From the NCBI GenBank assembly GCA_002407645.1, contig DHNU01000061.1:1597-7121 (forward strand): a stretch of DNA of 5,525 nucleotides. The letters run 5' to 3'. The position numbers and the translations under genes are program-made. Positions 1 through 5,482 of the stretch are shown piece by piece (the first letter of the stretch is position 1; every line of letters starts with the position of its first letter). The notes beneath the pieces were generated by a model. The model had not been told where the DNA came from and made no database searches. It worked only from the letters and a program-made list of their open reading frames with translations. The DNA comes from Ruminococcaceae bacterium UBA5408. Lineage in GTDB: Bacteria > Bacillota > Clostridia > Oscillospirales > Acutalibacteraceae.

Positions 1-656
1 TCGAGAATATCAAAGATATCAGGTGGTAAAATACAACGCCCTAAAATTGAATAAAGGGACATAATTTTATCGGGAGTAGGCTTTTCTATCATATCCGTAC
101 ATTTAAAGTAATTATCGTGTAGAGCTTCAACTTTAAGTGAACTGTACTTTGTAATAGCCTCTTTAGTGACCTTTTTAACTCCCAAAACGCCCTTGCCAAA
201 TTCATCATAAGCACGAATAAGCTGACCACACGCAGGGTCTTCACCTATTATTACATCATCGCCGTAAAGAACTGCGAACGGTTCGTTACCTACAAAAGAG
301 CGGGCACAGTTAACAGCATGTCCCAAACCGCGGGTTTCTTTTTGGCGAACAAAATAAATGTTTGCGCTATGGGATATATCAACGATTTCTTTAAGAATTT
401 TTTCTTTTTCAGGGCCGCTGCTTGTAAGTCTTGCCTCAAGTTCCGGAACACGATCGAAATGGTCTTCAATTAATCCCTTACCTCGGTTGGTAATAATCAA
501 AATATCAGTTATTCCGGAATTAACCGCTTCTTCAACAATGTATTGAATAGCAGGCTTATCAACTATCGGAAGCATTTCTTTTGGCATGGATTTCGTAGCC
601 GGGAGTACACGGGTTCCCAGTCCGGCAGCGGGAATCACAGCTTTTGTAATTTTCAT
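1..656 (-). CDS. galU: UTP-glucose-1-phosphate uridylyltransferase (UGPase), C-terminus cut by window edge
   Basis: The enzyme converts UTP and glucose-1-phosphate to UDP-glucose and pyrophosphate in the cytoplasm, supplying glucosyl units for envelope polysaccharides, glycolipids and galactose metabolism. I translated the minus strand from the ATG at 656; 218 codons are open to the left edge, about three quarters of the usual ~290 residues. Visible family motifs are the nucleotide-binding loop AGLGTR (residues 11-16), PKEMLP (25-30), VDKP (32-35), GLGHA (110-114), GDD (132-134) and EKP (191-193), whose Lys matches the catalytic lysine of GalU enzymes. The start is supported by AGGAG (666-670 on the complement) 9 nt upstream. 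The gene lies 12 bp after the RING-like membrane protein gene and its ribosome site overlaps that gene's stop, so it is probably the second gene of an operon with no separate promoter. One oddity is that the usual Y-G-I/V-I/V-D stretch reads Y-S-S-L-K at 171-175. The family call is very secure; the B. subtilis name would be gtaB. Confidence 0.95.
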   Translation of the reverse strand, partial: MKITKAVIPAAGLGTRVLPATKSMPKEMLPIVDKPAIQYIVEEAVNSGITDILIITNRGKGLIEDHFDRVPELEARLTSSGPEKEKILKEIVDISHSANIYFVRQKETRGLGHAVNCARSFVGNEPFAVLYGDDVIIGEDPACGQLIRAYDEFGKGVLGVKKVTKEAITKYSSLKVEALHDNYFKCTDMIEKPTPDKIMSLYSILGRCILPPDIFDIL

Positions 657-665
657 TTAAAAACA

Positions 666-671
666 CTCCTA
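666..671 (-). promoter_or_regulatory. galU ribosome binding site overlapping upstream stop codon
   Basis: On the complement, AGGAG at 670-666 lies 9 nt before the galU ATG (656-654). The TAG stop of the upstream gene occupies 671-669, so stop and Shine-Dalgarno share bases. This supports the chosen galU start and suggests co-transcription, possibly with translational coupling. Confidence 0.8.
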
Positions 672-1691
672 AAAAATAATTTGGGGTAGGTACATAACAA
701 TTAAATAACAAATCAGCATACAAATCGCAAGAGATGTATTTACTCCGCCCTGTTCTTTAAACTGAATTGAGGTTTTAATTGAGTCAGATGGATTTTTCTG
801 TATTTGATTTACTTTTTCGATACAATTGTCTAAGTACCATTTATTACCGTTAAAACCCACAACAAGCATAATAATAAATTTTATCAATAATAAAATGCTT
901 GGAACACAGAACAAAAATATCTGCTGTGCGGGAAGCTGCAGTAACAGCTCCGACACTTCAAACATCTGTTCATATGTAGGTGCGGACGAACCAAGAGCGA
1001 AGCCTTGCTGCTGTAAAAGCTCTTGAAGCATAGGAACTGAAAAATACATAGAAACATAAGTAGACAACAATTGAAGAACCACCATTATTGCGGTGATTAT
1101 TGTTCCTATTTTATATTGTTTGCGATATAACATCCAGCCGCCCGAAAATAAAAATGCACTGAAATTAAAACGGTTTTTTCTAAATCTCTTTAACCTCATA
1201 AAAATAGGCAAATAATATTGTGTGTTACTTTGAACGAGTTTTGCAATATCACCTGCGGGAATATTATCGATTGGTTCATCTGGATTTACTCCGCCCAAAG
1301 GGTCAAAAATAAATGGCATTGATTGTTGAAACTGCGTTCCCTTATTAGGATAACCATTTTGTCCAACGCCTTTAAAGTCCGGTTGATTAACGGTAAGAGA
1401 CTGTCCGCATCGGCTGCAAAACATCGCTTCTTCCGAGTTTTTATTACCACATCTCGGACATACTTTTGTTTTATTTTCAGCTTTACTGCTGTCAGTATTA
1501 TTAGATTGTTCCTGTTTGGGTGCAGCCCATGCGGTATGAGTGCTGTGGTTTTCTAAAAATATACATTTACCAACCTGCATATAACACTCACGATGGTATG
1601 GCGCTCCGCATTCAGGGCAAACTACAATATCATCGTCTTTTGAAAAAGGCTTGTTGCAGACAGGGCAGTTTAAACCGGTGTAATCTATCAT
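669..1691 (-). CDS. RING-like zinc finger and zinc-ribbon membrane protein, function unknown
   Basis: A 340-residue protein. The N-terminus carries a prokaryotic RING-like cysteine/histidine array: C9-x2-C12, C25-x2-C28, H33, C36 and C43, with H49 and H52 following, matching the layout of the Prok-RING_1 family. A short polar linker leads to a classic zinc ribbon, C78-x2-C81 and C92-x2-C95. Residues 100-160 are polar and Gly/Pro/Gln/Asn-rich. The C-terminal half is membranous: a segment with an aromatic F-x3-GGWMLYRKQY pattern (about 177-193) resembling DUF2628-type proteins, then hydrophobic helices at about 194-218, 256-280 and 319-338, with a Gln/Leu-rich loop at 219-253. No signal peptide is seen, so the zinc modules are probably cytoplasmic. 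The ATG start has GGAGG (1699-1703 on the complement) 7 nt upstream. It is first in an operon with galU. Role is unknown; a link to envelope assembly rests only on that neighbour. The domain description is fairly sure, the DUF2628 assignment less so. Confidence 0.85.
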   Translation of the reverse strand: MIDYTGLNCPVCNKPFSKDDDIVVCPECGAPYHRECYMQVGKCIFLENHSTHTAWAAPKQEQSNNTDSSKAENKTKVCPRCGNKNSEEAMFCSRCGQSLTVNQPDFKGVGQNGYPNKGTQFQQSMPFIFDPLGGVNPDEPIDNIPAGDIAKLVQSNTQYYLPIFMRLKRFRKNRFNFSAFLFSGGWMLYRKQYKIGTIITAIMVVLQLLSTYVSMYFSVPMLQELLQQQGFALGSSAPTYEQMFEVSELLLQLPAQQIFLFCVPSILLLIKFIIMLVVGFNGNKWYLDNCIEKVNQIQKNPSDSIKTSIQFKEQGGVNTSLAICMLICYLIVMYLPQIIF

Positions 1692-1713
1692 AGTTTATCC
1701 TCCAAGTAAAGTT

Positions 1714-1728
1714 ATACATAAAATGTAT
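1714..1728. repeat. Perfect 6-bp inverted repeat in the leader of the RING-like gene
   Basis: ATACAT (1714-1719) and ATGTAT (1723-1728) are exact reverse complements separated by AAA. They lie between the predicted -10 and the Shine-Dalgarno of the minus-strand operon, where a repressor operator or a weak RNA hairpin could sit. In such AT-rich DNA a palindrome this size can arise by chance. Confidence 0.35.
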
Positions 1729-1738
1729 GTATTATTCT

Positions 1739-1767
1739 ATTGTATATAATTTTAAAACAAACTTCAA
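1739..1767 (-). promoter_or_regulatory. Predicted sigma-A promoter of the RING-like gene/galU operon
   Basis: On the complement, a -35 of TTGAAG (1767-1762; 4 of 6 consensus) and a -10 of TACAAT (1744-1739; 5 of 6) are separated by 17 nt. The start of transcription would fall near 1732, leaving a leader of about 40 nt before the ATG at 1691. This is predicted from sequence only; the AT-rich context makes chance matches possible. Confidence 0.5.
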
Positions 1768-1805
1768 GAATTTATTCAATAAGTTTTCACCTAATTCACA
1801 ATTTA

Positions 1806-1834
1806 TTGACAAATAGTATATTGATGTGTAAAAA
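1806..1834 (+). promoter_or_regulatory. Possible distal prfB promoter
   Basis: A perfect TTGACA (1806-1811) is followed 17 nt later by TAAAAA (1829-1834), a weak -10 with 4 of 6 matches. It could be a second, upstream promoter for prfB. The poor -10 makes it less convincing than the proximal candidate at 1865-1893. Confidence 0.3.
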
Positions 1835-1864
1835 ATATAAGAGAATTACTTAAATAATTTTATC

Positions 1865-1893
1865 TTTACAATATAGGCAAAACAATTTATACT
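1865..1893 (+). promoter_or_regulatory. Predicted sigma-A promoter of prfB (proximal)
   Basis: TTTACA (1865-1870) and TATACT (1888-1893) each match 5 of 6 consensus bases and are 17 nt apart. Transcription would start near 1900, giving a leader of about 39 nt. This is the better of two candidates upstream of prfB. Confidence 0.6.
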
Positions 1894-1938
1894 TAATCTG
1901 TGACTATATGATTTTATGAATATTTAAAGGATGATATT

Positions 1939-3066
1939 ATGCTGCAGTTTGAAGAACTTAAGCTTTCGTTACAAGAGCTTTATCCCGATTTGGAAGATTT
2001 GGCAGACTCTTTGGGACTTGAAAAAATGCGAGAAGAAATAGCTGAATTAGATATAAAAGCTGCCCAGCCGGGATTTTGGGACGATATGGAAAACTCTCAG
2101 AAAATATTACAGCGTTCGAGTATGCTTAAAAATAAAGTTGAAGCATATGGACGATTAAAAAATTTATACGAAGATATACTTGCTCTTATTGAACTTGCTG
2201 ATGAGGAAGAAGATTTATCGCTTTTGCCGGAAGCACAGGAAGAATTTGAAAAATTCAAGAATAATCTTGAATCACAGCGCCTTACGACACTGCTCAGCGG
2301 TGAATATGATAATAAAAATGCTATTTTAACTTTTCATGCCGGTGCCGGAGGTACAGAAGCACAGGATTGGGCTGAAATGCTCTATCGTATGTATAGCCGC
2401 TGGGGTGAGCGGCATGGATATAAAGTTGAAACTCTTGACTATCTTGATGGAGAAGAAGCGGGCTTAAAAAGCGCAAGTGTTCTTATTTCCGGTGAAAACG
2501 CATACGGCTTTTTGAAAAGCGAAGTGGGAGTTCACCGTCTTGTTCGCATATCTCCTTTTGATTCGTCAGGAAGACGCCATACATCGTTTGCATCCCTTGA
2601 GGTTATGCCGGAAATAGACGATGATGTAGAAGTTCAAATTAATCCAGATGATATAAAAATGGATGTTTATCGTGCAAGCGGCGCCGGTGGACAGAAAGTT
2701 AACAAAACTTCTTCCGCTGTACGTCTTACTCATATTCCGACCGGAATTGTGGTTTCATGTCAGGTAGAGAGAAGCCAGTACCAAAACCGCGATGTAGCTA
2801 TGAGAATGTTAAAATCTAAATTGGTAGAGATAAAAGAACGCGAAAATTTGGAACGGATTGAAGATATTAAAGGTGTGCAAAAGGAAATTGCATGGGGTTC
2901 GCAAATTCGTTCCTACGTATTTATGCCGTATACACTTGTTAAAGACCACCGTACCGGATACGAAACAGGTAATATTACAGCTGTAATGGACGGCGATATC
3001 GACGGATTTATTAATGCTTACTTAAAAGCTCAAAGCTTAGAAAATTTGGATGAAAAAGAAAAATAA
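1939..3066 (+). CDS. prfB: Peptide chain release factor 2 (RF2), continuous frame without programmed frameshift
   Basis: RF2 recognises UGA and UAA in the ribosomal A site and triggers hydrolysis of peptidyl-tRNA. The 375-residue length fits the family. In order: an N-terminal helical domain 1 (about 1-110), a GAGGTEAQDW stretch (135-144) characteristic of class I release factors, the SPF stop-codon recognition tripeptide (205-207) that separates RF2 from RF1, and the catalytic GGQ loop (250-252), followed by the helical C-terminus with WGSQIRSYVF (319-328). After GGQ the sequence is K-V-N rather than the H-V-N of E. coli and B. subtilis. ATG at 1939 has AAAGG 8 nt upstream. Most prfB genes carry an in-frame UGA near codon 25 that needs a +1 shift; here S24-L25-G26-L27 is read straight through, so that autoregulation appears absent. 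The gene is monocistronic, ended by a hairpin shared with the convergent helicase-loader gene. Confidence 0.97.
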   Translation: MLQFEELKLSLQELYPDLEDLADSLGLEKMREEIAELDIKAAQPGFWDDMENSQKILQRSSMLKNKVEAYGRLKNLYEDILALIELADEEEDLSLLPEAQEEFEKFKNNLESQRLTTLLSGEYDNKNAILTFHAGAGGTEAQDWAEMLYRMYSRWGERHGYKVETLDYLDGEEAGLKSASVLISGENAYGFLKSEVGVHRLVRISPFDSSGRRHTSFASLEVMPEIDDDVEVQINPDDIKMDVYRASGAGGQKVNKTSSAVRLTHIPTGIVVSCQVERSQYQNRDVAMRMLKSKLVEIKERENLERIEDIKGVQKEIAWGSQIRSYVFMPYTLVKDHRTGYETGNITAVMDGDIDGFINAYLKAQSLENLDEKEK

Positions 3067-3094
3067 AAAAGAACCGCACCTGCGGTTCTTTTTT
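3065..3094. terminator. Bidirectional rho-independent terminator between prfB and the helicase-loader gene
   Basis: A perfect hairpin of up to 13 bp: left arm 3065-3077, loop ACCT (3078-3081), right arm 3082-3094. The GC-containing core is GAACCGC/GCGGTTC; the outer A-T pairs provide a U-tract for transcripts from either direction. The prfB stop (3064-3066) and the convergent gene's stop (3093-3095) both overlap the hairpin, so one element terminates both genes with no spare intergenic DNA. Confidence 0.93.
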
Positions 3095-4073
3095 ATTGCC
3101 TGCGAAATAATTTTTGAAGCCTGTTGTCTTTTCCGCAGAAAGATACGCGGACGTAATCGCCCATAATTCTCGATGCGAAACGTTCTGTGTAGCGCTCCTG
3201 TAATTCCTGTATAGATAAATTTGTACTTATTATAGTTGGCTTTTGAGTCATAAGCCTTGTGTTTACTATATTGTATATTTCTGAGCTTGAGAATGCAGTT
3301 TTAAATTCTGTACCCAAGTCATCAAGTATTAAAAGGTCACAGTTCAGTAAGAGCTTTTCAGTGTTTCCGTTCTCTCTGCCAAAGTGTTCACGTTCAAGTT
3401 TAGATATAATATTGTTAACCGAACAATATATAACACCAAAACCTTTTTGTATAGCAATATTTGCGATAGCTAATGATATATGTGTCTTACCAAGTCCCGT
3501 ACCGCCTTGCATTATAAGACTGGGGGAGGACATAGAAAAGGTTTCTGCATAATTTTTACAGTTGTAAAACACATTTTCCATTATTTCACGAGGGGATTTT
3601 CCGCTTTTCATAGTGGTGTCGGGGTAATAATCAAGATAAAAACTCTCAAAAGTAGAAAGCGTAAGCGGAGTTAAAGCGTTTAAATTTTTATAGGCTTGAG
3701 TGCGAAGAAGCTTTTTCATACAGCTGCACATCCTGCCATCAATATAGCCTGTGTCATGACAGTTTGTACATGTATAATTGGGTTCAAGATAATTTTTATC
3801 AAATCCTGAAAAAATCAATAATTCATTAAATTTGTTTTGCAGAGTCAAATTATGGTTTTTTAATTTCGTAAGCTGTTCTTTTACACTTTTTCCGCTTAAA
3901 ACGGCTTTTGCAGCGAGAATAGCAGTCTTGGAAAGAGCAGATTCAATATTTTTTGCTTCGGGGCAAATTTGATAAAATTCATTTTTACGCTTTTCTGCCT
4001 TATCTTCAGCTGTTTTTTTACGTTCTGCCAAAATTTTTTCAGCGCTCTCATAAACTTCTCTGCTGTATCCCAA
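3093..4073 (-). CDS. DnaI/DnaC-type AAA+ replicative helicase loader
   Basis: A 326-residue ATPase expected to bind the hexameric replicative helicase and load it on DNA during initiation or restart. Residues 1-90 are helical and highly charged. A zinc-knuckle-like module follows: C102-x2-C105 and C116-x-C118, consistent with the zinc-binding region of DnaI-like loaders. The AAA+ core shows Walker A GGTGLGKT (190-197), Walker B LLILDD (247-252), sensor-1 STN (283-285) and an Arg-rich segment with R294, R298 and R302, where an arginine finger would lie. The start is a TTG at 4073; it is the only plausible one, because AGGAGG (4087-4082 on the complement) sits 8 nt upstream. It follows the DnaD-like gene by 5 nt and the Shine-Dalgarno overlaps that gene's stop, so translation is probably coupled. 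The family is clear; whether to call it dnaI or dnaC is a naming matter, so the symbol is left blank. Confidence 0.93.
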   Translation of the reverse strand: MGYSREVYESAEKILAERKKTAEDKAEKRKNEFYQICPEAKNIESALSKTAILAAKAVLSGKSVKEQLTKLKNHNLTLQNKFNELLIFSGFDKNYLEPNYTCTNCHDTGYIDGRMCSCMKKLLRTQAYKNLNALTPLTLSTFESFYLDYYPDTTMKSGKSPREIMENVFYNCKNYAETFSMSSPSLIMQGGTGLGKTHISLAIANIAIQKGFGVIYCSVNNIISKLEREHFGRENGNTEKLLLNCDLLILDDLGTEFKTAFSSSEIYNIVNTRLMTQKPTIISTNLSIQELQERYTERFASRIMGDYVRVSFCGKDNRLQKLFRRQ

Positions 4074-4078
4074 TAAAA

Positions 4079-4087
4079 TTACCTCCT
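4079..4087 (-). promoter_or_regulatory. Helicase-loader ribosome binding site fused to the DnaD-like stop codon
   Basis: On the complement, AGGAGGTAA runs from 4087 to 4079. AGGAGG is the Shine-Dalgarno of the loader gene, and the final TAA (4081-4079) is the stop of the DnaD-like gene; the last two sense codons (AGG AGG, Arg-Arg) are the ribosome site itself. It decides the TTG start at 4073 and points to translational coupling. Confidence 0.88.
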
Positions 4088-5140
4088 GTTAAAACTATCA
4101 AATACGTCGGAGTTTTCGTACAATCCAATATCATAAGTTGTCTTTTTGGTTGATTTTGATTTGTGAGAAGCAATTCGGTCTTCTTTGTCTTTCTGAGCTT
4201 GTTCCAATGTAGAAATACCTTGTTTAGCCCAGCGCTCCAATATTTTGTTCATATAGCTTGGAGCGAACTTTCCGGTATTGTCTACTCCTCGTTCATAAGC
4301 TTCATGAATCAGTGCAATATCAAAGTGCCATTCATTTACCCAAATGTTTGCAAAATTTTGTTCTTTAGTAGTCGGTGAGCGATGAACAATTCCAACAGCT
4401 TGTTCAACTGTCCGCCATGCTTTTCGGTTTTCGTCAAGCTGACGCAGTTTTTCTTCCGCTTTGTCGTGCGTTACTATTTCTTCATCAGCCCAATTCATGG
4501 CTACTTTTTCTATGTAACGTGTATTTGCTTTTCCTATGCTGACAACATATTGCAGGAGCATAATTATAACGTCGGCAGGAAGTCCGAAATCATCATGTAT
4601 CATTAATAAAGTTGCAGAGTCACCGTTAGATATAAGCCGTCCCAAAATTTGTTCGGCCTCTTGCATTAAACAGGCAATTTCCGTTGACTCCTGTATTCTT
4701 TTAGCAACAAAAGCATTGTCGGGTTTATGTGGACGTGAAAGTATTTTATGCTTATTTATTGGTTCAGTTGGTTTAGCTTTTTCAGCATCTTTAATGTTTG
4801 AAGTAAAAGTATCCGAATTAGAGCTTGAAACAAATTTATTCTCTTTCAAAGAATTGGAATCCTGCATTTCATCAGTACTGTTTACAGGTATAAACTCTCC
4901 GTCGTTCTCGGTAAATAAACCTGTTTCTTTCCAATATAACATAGCGTCGGAAACATCTGCTTTGTCTATACACAAATCGTTTGATATGTTTTGTTCTGTA
5001 AAGTTTTCTCCGGCATGGCGAAGTTCCCATAACAGCACTTTTAATTGTACTGAACCCGCAAGCTTAATATATTTATCTACAACCGAGCATGGAACAGCAA
5101 AAACTGAATTCCATTCCCCTAAATTAATTGAATAACTCAT
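4079..5140 (-). CDS. DnaD-domain primosome protein (winged-helix N-terminus, tandem DnaD C-terminal domains)
   Basis: From the ATG at 5140 the product is 353 residues. Proteins of the DnaD/DnaB (Bacillus) superfamily remodel DNA at origins and restart sites and recruit the helicase-loader complex. Residues 1-85 look like the winged-helix oligomerisation domain (DDBH1). A Ser/Asn/Lys-rich, low-hydrophobicity linker covers about 86-140. Two DDBH2 (DnaB_2) copies follow, each ending in the family's Y-x3-I/V-x3-W signature: Y209/V213/W217 and Y296/I300/W304. The tail is Lys/Ser-rich. A TTG at 5164 would add 8 residues, but the ATG at 5140 is preferred because GGTGA (5150-5146 on the complement) lies 5 nt upstream within AAAGGTGA, complementary to the 16S rRNA end. 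It is first in an operon with the DnaI-like loader, which supports the primosome role. Two DDBH2 copies make it somewhat DnaB(Bacillus)-like rather than a plain DnaD, so no symbol is given. Confidence 0.9.
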   Translation of the reverse strand: MSYSINLGEWNSVFAVPCSVVDKYIKLAGSVQLKVLLWELRHAGENFTEQNISNDLCIDKADVSDAMLYWKETGLFTENDGEFIPVNSTDEMQDSNSLKENKFVSSSNSDTFTSNIKDAEKAKPTEPINKHKILSRPHKPDNAFVAKRIQESTEIACLMQEAEQILGRLISNGDSATLLMIHDDFGLPADVIIMLLQYVVSIGKANTRYIEKVAMNWADEEIVTHDKAEEKLRQLDENRKAWRTVEQAVGIVHRSPTTKEQNFANIWVNEWHFDIALIHEAYERGVDNTGKFAPSYMNKILERWAKQGISTLEQAQKDKEDRIASHKSKSTKKTTYDIGLYENSDVFDSFNRR

Positions 5141-5145
5141 TGAGG

Positions 5146-5153
5146 TCACCTTT
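5146..5153 (-). promoter_or_regulatory. Ribosome binding site that fixes the DnaD-like start
   Basis: On the complement AAAGGTGA (5153-5146) is complementary to the 3' end of 16S rRNA and is correctly spaced for the ATG at 5140. No comparable site precedes the alternative TTG at 5164. Confidence 0.75.
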
Positions 5154-5171
5154 CCTAAACACAACCATTTA

Positions 5172-5191
5172 ATGTTATCCCATTATAACAT
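5172..5191. repeat. 7-bp inverted repeat overlapping the -10 of the replication operon promoter
   Basis: ATGTTAT (5172-5178) and ATAACAT (5185-5191) are exact reverse complements separated by CCCATT. The right arm overlaps the TATAAT and its TG extension and the left arm covers the predicted transcription start, the classic place for a repressor operator. No regulator can be named from the sequence. Confidence 0.45.
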
Positions 5192-5210
5192 AAGGGTATG
5201 AATAAAGGAA
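5182..5210 (-). promoter_or_regulatory. Predicted extended -10 promoter of the DnaD-like/helicase-loader operon
   Basis: On the complement a perfect TATAAT (5187-5182) is preceded directly by TGT (5190-5188), an extended -10. At 17 nt spacing the -35 position reads TTCCTT (5210-5205), which matches poorly, as is tolerated by extended -10 promoters. Transcription would start near 5175, about 35 nt before the ATG. Confidence 0.6.
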
Positions 5211-5396
5211 ATGTAAAAATAATACTTAGTATGTTTTATTTAACAACAAAAATTTAGTATGGCTTATATAGGAGTAAGGCTGAACAAAATTGACAAATCG
5301 GAATTAATTTTTAGTATTTATAAATTAAATAATGTATTTTATATGTAAACGAGATTTAGATTTTTAACATATATATAATTTAAATTGAAAAAAATC
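5192..5396. other. AT-rich gene-free region between the replication operon and tRNA-fMet
   Basis: No convincing gene is present; the longest small frame noted (5259-5348 plus, 29 codons) lacks a ribosome site. The stretch is very AT-rich. TTAGTATG occurs at 5226-5233 and 5254-5261, and TTAGTAT again at 5311-5317. A lone TTGACA at 5290-5295 has only a poor -10 (TAGTAT, 5312-5317). The segment from about 5360 to 5396 is A/T-tract rich and could serve as an UP element for the tRNA promoter. Confidence 0.5.
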
Positions 5397-5425
5397 TTGA
5401 CAATAACAGAGGCTTGTGTTATTAT
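5397..5425 (+). promoter_or_regulatory. Strong predicted promoter of tRNA-fMet
   Basis: A perfect TTGACA (5397-5402) is followed after 17 nt by TATTAT (5420-5425, 5 of 6 matches) with an upstream TG (5417-5418), an extended -10. A perfect TATAAT also lies at 5423-5428, but its spacing of 20 nt is poor. A/T tracts immediately upstream resemble an UP element, common at stable-RNA promoters. The start would be near 5432, giving about 50 nt of leader to be removed before the mature tRNA 5' end. Confidence 0.8.
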
Positions 5426-5482
5426 AATTAAGCGCTCTAAACGAGGCACCGCAAAAAAGTGTTAGAACAGAAAATTATATAT

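Noticed and set aside
358..546. A 62-codon plus-strand frame
   Set aside because: It is antisense to galU, whose conserved motifs span the same bases.
826..1556. Short plus-strand open frames opposite the RING-like gene, including a Cys/Ser-rich one at 826-1026
   Set aside because: They are antisense to a gene with clear domains and a good ribosome site; the Cys/Ser richness comes from reading Gln/Ala codons backwards.
3259..4153. Plus-strand open frames opposite the helicase-loader gene
   Set aside because: The opposite strand encodes an intact AAA+ protein with Walker A, Walker B and sensor motifs; the plus frames show no motifs.
4536..5135. A 199-codon open frame on the plus strand
   Set aside because: It lies entirely antisense to the DnaD-like gene, has no Shine-Dalgarno or recognisable domain, and its composition is what the complement of a low-GC gene gives.
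5141..5164. The longer DnaD-like start at a TTG (5164)
   Set aside because: It would add eight residues (MCLGKVTS) without a ribosome site; AAAGGTGA fits the ATG at 5140.
5176..5184. TTATCCCAT considered as a DnaA box
   Set aside because: Only the first six bases match TTATCCACA and there is no cluster of boxes; the bases are better explained by the inverted repeat over the promoter. The nearby AT-rich DNA alone does not make an origin.
5290..5317. Second plus-strand promoter with TTGACA at 5290
   Set aside because: The -10 options at 16-18 nt are poor and no gene follows until the tRNA, which has a better promoter of its own.
5259..5348. A 29-codon plus-strand frame starting ATG GCT TAT
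   Set aside because: There is no ribosome site upstream; the AGGAG-like bases lie inside the frame, and the codons are AT-driven with no recognisable product.
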